A stretch of 64,000 nt of DNA from Effrenium voratum (Eukaryota > Sar > Dinophyceae > Suessiales > Symbiodiniaceae), in assembly GCA_963377175.1 (NCBI GenBank), contig CAUJNA010000455.1, positions 161,572 through 225,571 on the forward strand, in the 5' to 3' direction. Of this stretch, positions 20,696 to 33,000 are shown in pieces. The notes under the pieces were generated by a model. It saw only the letters and a list, made by a program, of their open reading frames with translations, was not told where the DNA came from and did not search any database. The position numbers and the translations under genes are program-made. Numbering within the stretch: position 1 is the stretch's first letter; every line of letters starts with the position of its first letter.

Positions 20696-23600
20696 ATATG
20701 TAGGTTCATTTTCCAGGTGCATTCAGGTCCTCGAAGAAGTGGTGGTACATGTGGCAGAGTTAAGGTCGGTGCGGGTTTCTCAGAGCTCACCTACAACGAG
20801 CTCACCTGTCAGGTTTTGGAATTAAGTCGCGTGAAGATAGCGATGAGAGAGGGTCTTGGTAACTTGGACGCCGTAACGGGTTTGGACTTCAGGCACTTGC
20901 AGGCAGCAAAACAGCCCCGTAAACTTGACTTGTAAACCGGGTGTGCGCCAACCCAAAAAGCAAAACTGCGCGATCCCCTTTTAAAAGAGGTGTTACGATA
21001 GATGGCACTAGTTGTTCGCTCATTTACCAGAGTTGGCAATTTCCGAAAAGGACACGGAGGAGAGTGATCATGTGTTAAGAAGATGTCGCAGCTCGCAAGG
21101 ACGACGAGGTAGAGGAAGAGGATGAGGCTGGATGGATGGGCAGCGGAAGTACTTGCCTCCGAAGCCCGAGCCAAATGGAAACCCGAGTAGAAGCGGCCGA
21201 TCAACTGAAATGGAAGAGATCGCTGGAATTGCTTGCGTTGGCAGTCGACTCCTTTGCGGAGTTTGGTCCGGTTCAAGGTTGCTTCCCCAAGGCTTCCGAA
21301 AAGCAACCAACGAACGCTGAATGGCCCAATTCCCTGCTTGCGTTTGCATTATTTTGGGGAGCGACCCTGTAGTCGATTGGAGTTAAATTAGAATCTCTGT
21401 GATTGCATTATGGTGTGTGCACAGCCCGTTTGCCCAATTGGGCCCTCCACAGCAGGGTTTCTACACTTCCAGGCGTCCCCTTATTGTCAAGCTGCAAAAT
21501 AGGTCGATCATGTTCGGTGTCCCCTAGAGACTGAGGCCTCCACCCCCAGTACCTCAACACACGTCAGACACAGCCGAAAAGGGGCGTTTCGAGCTACTGT
21601 GGGTGCAAACGTCTGGGTCCAAGTCTGGCCCTTCTGGAGTATATGAACCCTTCTCACTTTGTTGAGGCGCGATTTTCCGTTAAACAAAAGCCGTTCTTTG
21701 AGCCAGGTTGACATGCCTCCGATCAAGACACTTCTGAGTGGGGACCCGTCACCTCGGGCTGTAGCGAAATCTGAGCATGTCCTTGCGAGGAATTGCAGGA
21801 ACAGTTGGACATGTCCCCCTCCGCCGGTGTGGACATGCTTTAGAGATCCTCACGCGATGAATGAATGAAGATCAGTGCGTATCGCGCCCCAACAAAGTGA
21901 GAAGGCTTCATATACTCCAGAAGGGCTAGACTTGGATTCGGATTCTTGCATTCACAGTGGCTCAATGCAAGGATTCCCAGGCTAATATAATTGTCCACAG
22001 GATAGAACTTCAAGGTACTGGTTCATTGACATGATCGGCAGCCTTTGCCGTTCCCAAAAGTGTTTCTTCCATTTAAGAATATGTGTTATTTGTTTGTCTC
22101 GTGGTTTAGAGGGAATCGATCACTCCTGGAAAGATGTCTATTTCTCCAAGAACTTAAGCAGCTGGAAGGTTACCATCCCCTATCTTCCACCAGGGGACAT
22201 TCACCATGGCTGGCTGGAAAAATTGTCTCGCCCGAGGGAAAGGCGGCGAGCGAAGAAAAGGAAGTCGAAGAGGCGTCGGGAAGTGCCATGAGTCAGGGCT
22301 TGAGGCTTCGACATTTTTTGAACATGTGACATGAAAGGCGTTTGTCTGTTTCCCCAGCCAATTCTTTGGTTTTGGGGGGAAAGAGCTGCTTTCTCACCTA
22401 GTGGAGAACTTGGGTCTGCTGTAGACCAACCCAACTGGGTTCCCTGGGCCCCTGATTCGTTCTCCCGACTGGGGATGGCCGGGGGTTAGTGCCTGGGGTT
22501 AGCCAGTTTGAATCACCAGGCGCGGCCCCTATTTTCGGAAGCATCCATTTAGCCGTGGCCCAATTAGAGGCCGATGTTTGTTTGTGAACATGATGGAAGA
22601 CTCTTACTTGTGACCATGGCAAATCCACCGATCGATTTCTCCAAATACTTTTTATGTGCATGACCCTCACACGTTCTTTCTACCGCAGGAGGAAGAGATG
22701 GAGGAGGAAGATGAGGAAAAAGCGCCGCCACGAGGTACCATGCGTTGGTTGCTCTGGCCACTTCAGCTTGTGATAGATCACACGGATGGTATGTGAAGAC
22801 CACGGGGCATGCTTGCATTAATGACTGAACGCCAAAGGTGAAATATTGATTTGGTTTGCTGTGGCTTCCGGTCTGCAGCAACCCTGCTGATGCTATGCAT
22901 GAAGCAATAAGCACAGCACCACATGCTTGTGTCTGCAAGTACCTTCTTGTTGTGGTTTCGACTAAGTGCACCAAACAACTTTCTCAGGAAAGCGGGCATG
23001 GGGGCAAGTTTAGATACATTCAAAACCAAGCAGACATTCTTCGCAGGATCAGGACTTCCTTCCTTGGGCATCAGACTCAGTGATGAGTTGGCCCAGTGAC
23101 TCGTCCGTGACACAGCAAGGCTCATGGATTGGTTCCATGAGATCCGAAGATGAGAAGCGAGAGCGCACCGGGGATGACACAAAAGAGGACAATGATTGAG
23201 CTATTCCAGCTCTGTCCGTGTTGAGAATTGGGATTCCCGTGGCTTTCGTAATAGCTGCCATGGGGAAGTCTGAAATGCTGATCCCATTGTTTTAGGATTC
23301 TCATTGCACGGTGAAATCAGATGAGCCATTTGCAGCTAGTAAAGCCTCCTCATTCTGGACCACGGGTCATGTTCCTTCTTGGACCTTAAGAACAGCATGT
23401 CAACATGACCCATGAAAAGGCAATCAACCAACAGGCTAACCCAAAGTCATTGACCACTTTAAAGCACATCCTGTGAGAGCCAGCCTTCCCCTCCCAACAC
23501 CCTCAGACATGTTTGGGTGCCACTAGGCGACCGTTTCGGTGTTCGCTCCTTTGCCAGGCAAGGACCGCGAGGCGCAGAGAAGTTGTTCTGTGTGTCGTTT

Positions 23601-24582
23601 TGTGGTGCCTGTTTGGGGGTGAATTAAAGGGAAGCCAAGAGGAGAAAATACAAGATGATATTTGTTTTATGTTTTTTCAGAAAACCTAAAGAGCAACAAC
23701 GCATTTGCCAGACTGGATATGTACTACGGTCAGAATACCTCTGTTTAGGTTTGTTTGTTGACCCGGTCGTTTTTTGCCAAGCGGGTGGACATGGTTGCAA
23801 GATGTGGGACTGCATGCATGCCCGCAAGGTTTGCGGAAGGGTTTGCCTCGCAGCTCCGCTCAAGGTGTTTGTTTTTAAACAGCATAATCAAGTTGTACAC
23901 GTGAATTCGCGCATCGCATGGTGGTCAACCGTTATGGATGAGGCCAATACGCAAAAAACACATAATTAAGTTGCAACAGAAACATGCCCGCGGAAGCAAT
24001 GGTTCACGCCGCGGAAGCTTGGTGGAAAGGGAAGCAGATTGTTGACAAATGTCTCAAGAAACGTGAGAGAGCAAAAAGGAACCTCAGGTGGCATGTTAGC
24101 GAGCATACGAATTTGCCTCAAACGAAACACAAAGGGGGCTTGGCCCGGATTTGCCCATGTCCTGTTGGGGAAGCGAGCAATTTGGTTTGTTGCCTGAATG
24201 AGCAGCTCTCAAAACCCCGAGACAGTTCTACTGTCTGGTTTGCAAGTGTTTGCCCCTTGAAGGTCCATATTTGGGTTTGGTAACTAAGAACCTGACAATG
24301 AACTCCGTTCGGAGCAAAGGTAAAGCGTGCACATTTACAACGTGTGAGCGTGTTGGAAAATCTCAAACCCCATCCTCTTGGCAGGTGGCTTTCCTGGTGA
24401 ACAGAGGTGCATTTTTTCCCTTTGGGGGGCTCATAACAAGGATATATGACAGGTAGCTTTCCTTTTGAGAACCCTCGTCACTTTCATGGCCCCGCCCAAC
24501 AGATGTGGCTGAGTGAATTTGTTGGCCGTTCCAGGCAGAGGACCACAGGCCGGCCGGCGGGCAGCAGGGTTTGTTTGATAAA
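18240..24582. other. Gene-free 6 kb stretch
   Basis: Long frames here lack protein-like composition and overlap in all directions. A GGGGGGTGTTTC/GGGACACCCCCC hairpin lies at about 19546-19588. No gene, RNA or family repeat beyond the poly-T/AT tract is supported. Confidence 0.45.
20616..20697. repeat. Poly-T tract followed by (AT)n microsatellite
   Basis: A run of about 16 T is followed by a uniform AT dinucleotide run near 20660-20697. It could mark an old retroposed 3' end, but no source gene is visible. Confidence 0.7.
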
Positions 24583-24722
24583 TACGGTGGATGGTTGCAA
24601 ACTCCTCTTGGGCATCACCTAAGAAACCCAAAGGAATGATTCGATTTCCCTGTAAATACCAACACACGTTATGGTTTCAACCATGGTTTCAAAGTGGTGT
24701 AGGATTTCGTCCATCCACAGTA
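24583..24722. mobile_element. MITE-like element, ACAGTGGATGG family, copy 1
   Basis: Ends ATACGGTGGATGG and CCATCCACAGTAT are inverted repeats. Internal words (AATGATTCGATT, AATACCAAC, TTCAAAGTGGTG) are shared with the copy at 37281. No coding capacity. Confidence 0.6.
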
Positions 24723-24729
24723 TGTCTCC

Positions 24730-26278
24730 GGGAATTGTTGATGTTCCCTTCGCACGGGCAAATTAAAGCCATAGTTCTCACAAAGGGATTACAAGCTTGC
24801 GACTGATTTCTCTCCATGAAGGCTCTTGTCTTGTGCTTATTTCAGGTTGGCGAATGATACTTCACAAAGGATAGTTCGACTTGGGGTCAATACCTTCTTT
24901 CGCGCGAATCCCCGGCGGGATGAGGCGTCTCCTTTTGAGTACTTTTGAGTACCTCTTTGGAAAAAGAGGTGCCTCCCAGCTAAGCATCTAAAATTCATGT
25001 GCCGCGCGTGTCCAAAATATGGCGACGAAACTTGCAAGTACCAAATCTATGCAAGCGCCTTTCAAGCAGCTATCCACAGGCCTTTCTTATTCAATCACTG
25101 GATTGTGGGAGCTTGCCCAACAGGCCACAAGAGGATAGATTCGGTTGTCCCCAGAACCACTAACTGTCACCTCTGGGTTTACACCATTTGAAGATGATTG
25201 ATCAGAGTCCCCTCGTCCACGACTTTTGTAGCCACCGAAGGGATTGATCATCCTAGCGACCTTGCACAGGGCGTGTGCGAGCTCGCCCATGACGATTCCT
25301 TTGCAAGGACCCCTCGTCTTGGATTGGTGAGTTGACAAAACCATTCGCCCAGATACTTGTTCAATCTGTTCAGACCCTTCATTTCATGACGCACCCGAAA
25401 GAGTGCCATTCGCTAACCTGGATTGAAAAAGAAATTGAAGGAAGTATTCGGGGTGTTGGTAGCTCCTACGCTTGGTTGCCATGTTTCTTTATAAGCACCC
25501 TTTGTCCGGTCGCATCTTGCTTTGTGGACAACTTGCAGTGCGTTTGGCATTCTAGGCGAAGCAGCCAAAGGCAAACCTCCAGCAACATTTCGGGGTTCCC
25601 AACAGAAGCCTACGCAGTGCTTTTCTTTTTTCCTGGAACCCGGCCAGGCGGGTCCGGGGGATGCATGCGGACCGGGAGGACCGAGGCGGGAGTTGAGCAC
25701 ATCGGGCTTCTTTGCTTCCAAGGGGGACGAACCCAAGCCATGGCCGGTTTGGACTATACCCCCGGTTTTCTTTGCCAACATGAGAACGAGACGCCCCAGA
25801 AACTCAGCTGTTCTGGGCAGCACGGCAGCACCATGGCGCTTTCCTGAGTGTGGTCCCTTGGACTTGCCGACTTGCCATGTGACGTGGCCACTTCACAAGT
25901 CGAGACCATGTCTAGGGACCGAGGCCGCGAGGCAACGCTCGGCGAGGCTCCAGGCACAGGGATCCCAGTCCAGCAGCCGTGGGGCTATTTCAGACCCAAC
26001 TTTCCCAGAATGCCAGAAGGCCGGAATTTCAGTTCTCACTTCCTGAGTTGCTGGAGTCTACAATTGGACAAACCATCTTAGTGACTTTAGTGGCAAACAA
26101 GTTTGGACTTGTTTTGGCCAATCCACTCAGGAAGTGAGGCGATCAAATGACCCTATATAACTAGCAGTTCAGACAAACCAAGGCCTCCTTGCGTCAGGCC
26201 GGCGCCGGGAGTCCCCTCGCCGGGAGAGGCCGGTGGTTGCCTCGTTGCGTGGCCAGTTGGCAAGCTGGAACCCTGGCT
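24730..26278. other. Non-coding stretch
   Basis: Nothing recognisable. Open frames around 25.4-25.9 kb have uneven composition and no family resemblance. Confidence 0.45.
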
Positions 26279-26386
26279 GGGTCCCCCAGTGGTGCCCTTC
26301 TGCCCTTTTGTGGGGGAGGGTTCCCCTACTAAAGTAGACTACAGCAAAAAGGGTACCCTTATTGTAACCTCTCTACTGAAGGACCT
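26279..26386. mobile_element. MITE-like element, GGTCCCCCAG family, copy 1
   Basis: About 108 bases with inverted ends (GGTCCCCCAGTGG / CTACTGAAGGACC). The core has GGGTTCCCCTACTAAAGTAG and AGGGTACCCTTATTGTAACC, shared with two other copies. Confidence 0.75.
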
Positions 26387-27586
26387 AGCTGGTTCTCTTC
26401 TGCTGGCTTGGGGTTGTCGAAAATGAAACGTGCGGCGAAGAAAAACACGAAAGGCAAGGCAAGTCCGTTGGTTGCTCATGGGGGTTGTGTAAGGCAACAT
26501 CTTTGCCCTTGGAATTACAGCGGGAAAAGGAGAAAGGATGCGAACCCAAGGTATATGATTCCTGACCTTTGCATACTGGCTATGAGTTGGATAAATTCCC
26601 CCAACTCCGCGGGTAGTGGTTTCAGTTTGAGTCGCCAGGACCAGCAGAGTGAACAGCGAACGGGGTTTGGTCAAGGATCGCTTCCGGGATTCATGCAGGC
26701 ACCGTTGTTGAAAGGTTCTCAGTACAGGTTTTGAAGCGGAGTGGTCATGGAGTGGTCTGTTTGGATCCGGTTTTGGAGCGCTCAAACATTGGCAAAGGTG
26801 TCAAGCTTCACGGTAAAAATGGCCGTAAATGCAAGCAAGTCAGTTTTCGGCGCAGAGCAAACGCCGAAATGTTCACACGGACACCCCGTGACAACCACTG
26901 TGAGGCTTCAATTGCCTCTTTCTGCAAACAACGTTCATAGACTGGGCCCTTTGTGTTCGCTGTTTTCAAGGCAAGTCAACGACAGAGACAGTGTCCCTTC
27001 AGACCTACCTCTTAAACAATGTCGAAGTGGGGATTTGACAAATTCAATCCAGTCAAACAAGACGAATGATTAGTCGGGTCGCAGTCTGGGGCTAATTTCT
27101 CGGGGTCGAGCATGGACCGCGTATATTCCGACCGTTCCAGAGTGCACTACATTCCGAAAAAAGGCTTCCAAGGTTGACGCCAATATGTACATAGTCTGCA
27201 GGTCATCTTAGGACCCCTTTCCCGACTGTAATGGAGCTAAAGCTATGGTCAGGAAAAGACGGCGCCGCAGAGCCGCAGTGGAAATCCCAAGTTCGACCTC
27301 ATAGTGGAATCGCAAGACTAGACAAGGATCCCGTCGTTTCCTCGCGCAAACAAGGCTCCTTAGTGCATGCCTTCCCTTGGTCTATGGAATGAATTTGTCC
27401 TGTGCGGTACTGGACGCGCAACAATGGAGAGCTGAATTGGCCACCCCTTCATTTTGGAAACAACCCTTTGGCCAATTTCTATGAGGGCTACACAAAGCCG
27501 TAGGACCACTTTGGTAGAGCCCTTTTTTTTGCACGTGGCCTTCCCAGAAATGGAGCATCGAGGCGACCATGGTTTGAACATAGACT

Positions 27587-27701
27587 AGGTCCCCCAGTAG
27601 TGCCCTTTTACGAACTTTTTTTGGGGGAGGGTTCCCCTATTAAAATAGACTACACAAAAAGGGGTACCCTTATTCTACATAACCTCTCTACTGCAGGACC
27701 T
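27587..27701. mobile_element. MITE-like element, GGTCCCCCAG family, copy 2
   Basis: 115 bases. Ends AGGTCCCCCAGTAG / CTACTGCAGGACCT form a 14 bp inverted repeat with two mismatches. It carries a small TACAT insertion relative to the other copies. Confidence 0.8.
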
Positions 27702-28405
27702 AGTAGAAGGATTGCCAGTGGTGTCTTCGCAGTACAAGACTCGGCAAGGTGCACGTGACTTGTTGCAACACGGCTCATCTGGCAGGCGCGAGGCCCGTGA
27801 CGCCCGTGGCGCCCGTGACGCCCGTGACCGGGCACGGCGCCTCAGAGTCTGGTCGCCAAAATCGCACCTGGACCTTGGGTTGAACGTGGGTGTCTCCAAA
27901 ACGGAGACCCTTACAAGCGCTTGGTTTCTTCTGGTCCAGACTTTTCGACGCGATCTGGGTTGGTCTGAGTTGCATGTGGGGTAGACATCCCTCTACATAC
28001 GGGGTGCAACTGCCAGGTTCTGCTGTAGCTTCTTGAGAAGCTAGGCCTGGGGAAATCTTCAAGCAAATCAGCTGACGTATTTGCCTTGTAATGCGGAGAG
28101 CGTCCAAAAGGGATGGTTTCATGTCAACCTTCAATCTGACCATCATAAACCGTCATCCACTGTAGCAAAGGCCCAGACATGGGGGACAGTCACCAAAACA
28201 CCTTTAGAGTGAGAAAGTTTGCTCGCCCAGATTCCACTTGAGGGACCTGCTTAACAATCGTGGCTTACCTGTTTTTTTGCATGAAGCCGCCTTTGAACTG
28301 CTTGCTAGAGACGATTATCATGTTCCTAAAGTCTAATGGGTCTGTGTCTTTTTACCGTGTCAGTTCTTTAGTCTTCGTGGGAGGTGGGGCTTGGGCGAGC
28401 CATAC

Positions 28406-28460
28406 CCCCGAATCATACCCCGAACCATACCCCCGAGCCATACCCCGAGTCATACCCCTT
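28406..28460 (+). repeat. CATACCCC minisatellite, array 1
   Basis: Four to five units of 12-13 bases of the form CATACCCC(C)GARYC, ending CATACCCCTT. Confidence 0.75.
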
Positions 28461-28703
28461 AAAAAAACGCAAAAAAGAACTTGCAAGAACTGTGGCATTA
28501 ACTTCAAATGAAAAAGGGGGTCTTGTCAAGAAACAGTGTTAGAGAGCTTGACATGTGGACCGATGCCAGGGGGTAGGGACTGCAAAGTCGTGCCTGGTTC
28601 ACTTGTGCTTCCTGGATCTATTCTTGAGTCTGCGATGCTTGCATGCTTGGGCTCTGATGTCATGGGGCCAAGTACAGTTGACATGTCCACTCACACACTC
28701 GGG

Positions 28704-28719
28704 GCCATTTTGGCTCAAG
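28704..28719 (+). other. Relict dinoflagellate spliced-leader sequence
   Basis: GCCATTTTGGCTCAAG matches 16 consecutive bases of the 3' end of the 22-nt dinoflagellate spliced leader. The upstream five to six bases differ, so this is a truncated relict and not an SL RNA gene: no donor GT or Sm-site context follows. Relict leaders in genomic DNA are known to mark cDNAs reinserted after trans-splicing. The downstream sequence (to about 28872) is open but unrecognised. Confidence 0.6.
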
Positions 28720-29035
28720 CGGTGTTCCTTCACACCCACCTCGGTCTCGGCTTGCGATTTTCAATGGAAAGTGCCAATGGATGGAGTTATAGAGCAATCC
28801 TGCGGATGTCCTGGTACTAGAGTTGTCTGTAGCATCCGTGGTGCTGTGGCGGGGGGGTGCAGCTTGACGTAAGACTCTGGGACTTGCAGGGCGCTGTGGC
28901 GGGGGGTGCCGTTGCTTCCTGCAGCCTGTCCGACGCGGTGGAAACAGCTGTCTGTCCTGGGCCACTGTCGCAGTGAAAAACAAGCTGTCTTTGTGCTCCT
29001 GGGGTACTCTTGGTGTCTTTCCGGTCGAAAAAATA

Positions 29036-29092
29036 CGTCCCCCGATTCATACCCCCGATTCATACCCCGATTCATACCCCGATTCATACCCT
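29036..29092 (+). repeat. CATACCCC minisatellite, array 2
   Basis: Four nearly identical units of CCCCGATTCATA, the most homogeneous of the three arrays. Confidence 0.8.
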
Positions 29093-29675
29093 TCTGCTGC
29101 CATTTGCAGCCAAGAGCCTCTTGCGCTCTGGGCAGTACTAGCGAAGCTATGCCGCCCAAATCCTCAGAAGACACAAAACTCAAAATCAAGCACTGCAGGA
29201 ACCAGCTCGCTTTTCGCAGAAGTTCGCCAGAAGGTGGGTTTGAGGCTTACTGCGATGCATCAAGCGCGACACGGTGTACCACCTGTGAGAGGCCCACTAG
29301 CCTCTGCGCGGCTGCCATTTGAGGATGTCACGCTGTCTTGCCCTTACGCTGGTTCGTGACTGGTGCGGGTGGCGGGCCTGACTGGGCCGCGGCGCTTCCC
29401 CTTAAGCAACGCTTGCTTGGGTCTGTGAGCACGCGGGTCGCTTGAACTCCAAGTGGAGGTGGCAATGACGTTCGCCTCAGGCAGTGCCTTTCTATGTAGC
29501 CCAGCAGCTTTCGCTAACCCACTCACGCAGAGTGGCAGCTGTCTAGTTCAGGTCACTCACAAGCGCCCCAGGCTGGCTTGTAGCAACTAAGCGGTCCAAA
29601 GTCTCACGGCTATCCAGTTGTGTGAGCTTTGCAGTGTCCAAAGCCACAAAGCAAGAGTTCAGAGGCGCGCGAGCC

Positions 29676-29736
29676 ATACCCCGAATCATACCCCCGAGCC
29701 ATACCCCGAACCATACCCGCGATTCATACCCCTTAT
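29676..29736 (+). repeat. CATACCCC minisatellite, array 3
   Basis: Five units with RYC variants, ending in the same CATACCCCTT as array 1. Confidence 0.75.
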
Positions 29737-29963
29737 ACCAACCTCCCGGCACGGCCACGTCAAAAAAGCACATACCCTAATGGCATAGGGAATAGACTGG
29801 TCTTCCAACCTGGCTTTGGTTGGTTGCTTCTGGGCTTCCGTTGAACATCCACCACAACAATCCGGCAGGAAGTGGGGAACAGCAGGGATAAGGAATAGAC
29901 TCTCTCACAGCTGGTTCGTCCGCCCGCATCCTCTCCTAACCACTGTTGTTCTACCGGTTCATT

Positions 29964-30060
29964 CCCCATTCTTTTGAAGCATCATTCTTTTCAAGAACCA
30001 GCTGTTTCCCCTGCGTGTTTGATGGTTTCCTGAAAAGAAGGATTCCTAGAAAGAATGGGG
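29964..30060. mobile_element. MITE-like element, CCCCATTCTTT family, copy 1
   Basis: Ends CCCCATTCTTTT / AAAGAATGGGG are inverted. The interior holds TCAAGAACCAGCTGTTTCCCC and TTTCCTGAAAAGAAGG, shared in part with the copies at 34779 and 58928. Confidence 0.7.
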
Positions 30061-33000
30061 AAGCTTCCCCTGACCATCTCTGCCAACCTCACTCAAAAGG
30101 GTGGTTTGACCACGGTACATGTAGCAATGCAAACGGCCATCCTGTTCACAGCACCCGTGTCCGAGGGCTTGGCAACTGGGTTGCTTTCCGTTGCTTCCGC
30201 TGTTCCAAGTCAGCAACTCGGTTTCTAAGAACTATTTTGCCATGCTTTCAAGTGTGTCGACACCTTACTTGCCTTAGGTGAAACAGCCTACACTCTCTGT
30301 TCTCAATGAAGTTGGACAGGATTGGCCAAGCCCTTCCAACCATCCACTGAAAGAGAGTACTCTAGCGGCAAGCTGGAGTGACCTTTGCAAGGCCCAAATC
30401 AGGCCTGTTCAAGAACTGTTCTCTTGAGCTAGCTCTGTTTCATGGCAGGGCTCGATGTACGGCCCGATCACTCCCTGCCATTAGAGGCACACAATGCTCT
30501 GAACGGCTGTCAAAGGCAGTTGGAGGGTGGTTCCGCCCCTTTCGAGAACCTTAGTTATTATTTTTGTTTGACCCTTTGTTGGTACATGGCCAAAGGGCTC
30601 TTGTAATTGGAGTGACCAAGCTCTGTTCAAACTCTGGAAAGGTTTTGGTGAAAGGATCCAAACGGAACATCTGAGGTCCAGGAGGAGGGCCCCCCAATAG
30701 GTTCAAGAGATGTCACCGCGTGAATTAGCCGGTATGCGCCTGAGGGGGCCCCTGCTGGCCGTGATAGAAGGGACCAGCGTCTTGGCGTGCAGTCAGTTGG
30801 CACAGGCGTCCTTAGGTCTCATTCTTTGAGTGGTTCAAAATAACTATCAGAGTTTATTTCAATTCCAATCAGTGAGTTTCTAGTGGTTGTGCAACTATGG
30901 TGAATTGCCTGCTGGTGCGGTGGTGGTTTCAAATAAACGTCACCTTTTGGCTCATTTCCTCTCCCACGAGCATGGAAGCGCACCCGCTTTTCAAAGACAT
31001 GCATAGTCTTGGAGGGCTGTGGCCTGTGCTCTTTCATGTTTGTTGGGAGGGTAGGTGAGTTGCCTCTTGGCGCGGTGATGTGCAAAGAGGAAGAAGGAAG
31101 GAGACTGGTTGCACAGCCAGGAGTTCCTAAGTTACTTAGTGTCCGACCTCCAAAAGTGGCGTCGTGTCACTGGCACCAAAAAGCCGGCAAATCCCAACCA
31201 CTTTTTTTTTTGGTTTTGTTTTTTTTCTCAGAAAGGGACTCAGAAAGCTACCGAAAGGTAGCTTTCTGAAGGCTTCCGGAAAGGAATTCGTTGGCATTTG
31301 TTGTCATTTGTAAACCATCTCTGTTCAGAAAACATTGGGAAGACATAGGACCTCGGCCGCAAGGTTCCAAGTCTCTGCATGGAATTCCGCTCTGAACCCC
31401 AGAAAAGTGCAGGGAAGTTCACACGCGCAGGCTCAGGGTTTCGCAAATATTTGGGGTGGAAATGTGGGAAGTGGTTCTCTCAGCCGCTTTTGGGGGTTGT
31501 CATTCAAGCTCTACTCATGAATTTGGGGTCAGATGTCGTCATGTTGTCCGTTGCCCAGTGAAAAGCACAGTGTCGGCTTAAAGTCCCGGTGTTGTGTGTG
31601 TGTGTGTGCCGCACGCAGTAAGTATCAAAGTTCTTTGAGAAAGCCTTCAAGAGGAATTGCAGAGGTTGTGTGACCCCTGCATTTCATGCATAGCTGAGTA
31701 AGTCTCCTTGCGCGGAAGGTTCAAATGGAACTTGAGATTCCAGTTCCTGCCCCTCACTGCAACAGGTTGGGTGGCCAAAAGGATGAACATGCAGCACACC
31801 AATGATGCGAGTGACCCAACTGCTTGCAAGCTTCGCATGTTTGATTCCCGGGTCAAGGTACATTCAAAAGTCTTTTTCTCGTGATCCGAAGCTGGGCGTC
31901 CAGTGCCCAGGCGGCGCCGACATGAAGGCCGGAGGATCTGTCAGAGCCATCCTCCCAACAAGTAACAGCCAGGATCTGACGTTCGGGGGTCCCTTATAAA
32001 TGAACGTGTTTTGCCCTGGTCAGGTTCCAGGTTAATTGGTGGGGTACCCCTTTACAGGCTGGTCCAACCAGAGGGGTGAGGACTGGACTTGACAAGCAAC
32101 CACGGGGTGGGGGGTGGGGGGGGGGTTATGTGGGAAAGATTCATGTTGTGAACCATGGAGAAATGCAGTGCCTGTCTTTTTCACACCCACTTGTAATCGA
32201 ATGAACCACGGGAAGAGCGCCCGGGGAATTGCAGTATCCCTACTAGTTGGGTGTGAATAAGTGACTACCTACCCCGATTTTCCGTTGGGTGTCCCTTTAA
32301 AACCAGAAAAGCGGACACGCCCACAAGCTGCAGACCATTCACAACCCATGAACAACTGCATGGATACTCGTGCCCTCACTTGCGCCAGGCCGGCGAGACG
32401 AGCGGAGGCGCCAATTCGCGTCGCATTTGGATGCTTCATCGGGATGCTCCGAAACCCGGATGATACATGGGTAAAACCCATATCCCAAAGCCAGTTCATG
32501 TGCCTACTTTTGGAATCAGTTGTTCCTTGATTCATTTCTGAGTGAATCAATCAGCTGCACCATGATGGACAGGACACTATTTGTGGACAGCATTGTGCAT
32601 TCTGACTGCTAAACGCGTGCTTGTTACCCCTTAAAACTTTGGATGGGACGCAAGTCTGAAGCATTACCACCATGCTGTGATGACGTTGCTACCCATGAAA
32701 ACCCTACACTACCTTTGACTAGGCAAACGTGAATAAACAAGTTGCAGGGGACAAATTGCACAGCCAAACAGTGAGTCACGCCAATGGGTCAATGCAAGGC
32801 AATGCAAGGCATCTAGACCCTGCGAGCCCATAGGGCCAGGCACCGCTTTTCAGATCCACTTGAGTGGACTTTGACACATCATGCTGGTCCAAGGTTTTGA
32901 GTTTCCTTTGGGTTGAAGTTGAAGAACCGCTGAATGGGAAATGCAGGGTACACTGTGACCCTTTCGCAGGACAAGAAACCAACATAAATCAGTCCCTGAA

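Noticed and set aside
25332..26046. Two overlapping plus-strand frames over 170 codons
   Set aside because: Both frames and the reverse frame are equally open; GC-rich sequence without protein-like periodicity or family resemblance.
31830..31860. GTTTGATTCCCGG resembling a tRNA T-arm/B box
   Set aside because: No A box, acceptor stem or anticodon arm could be folded around it.
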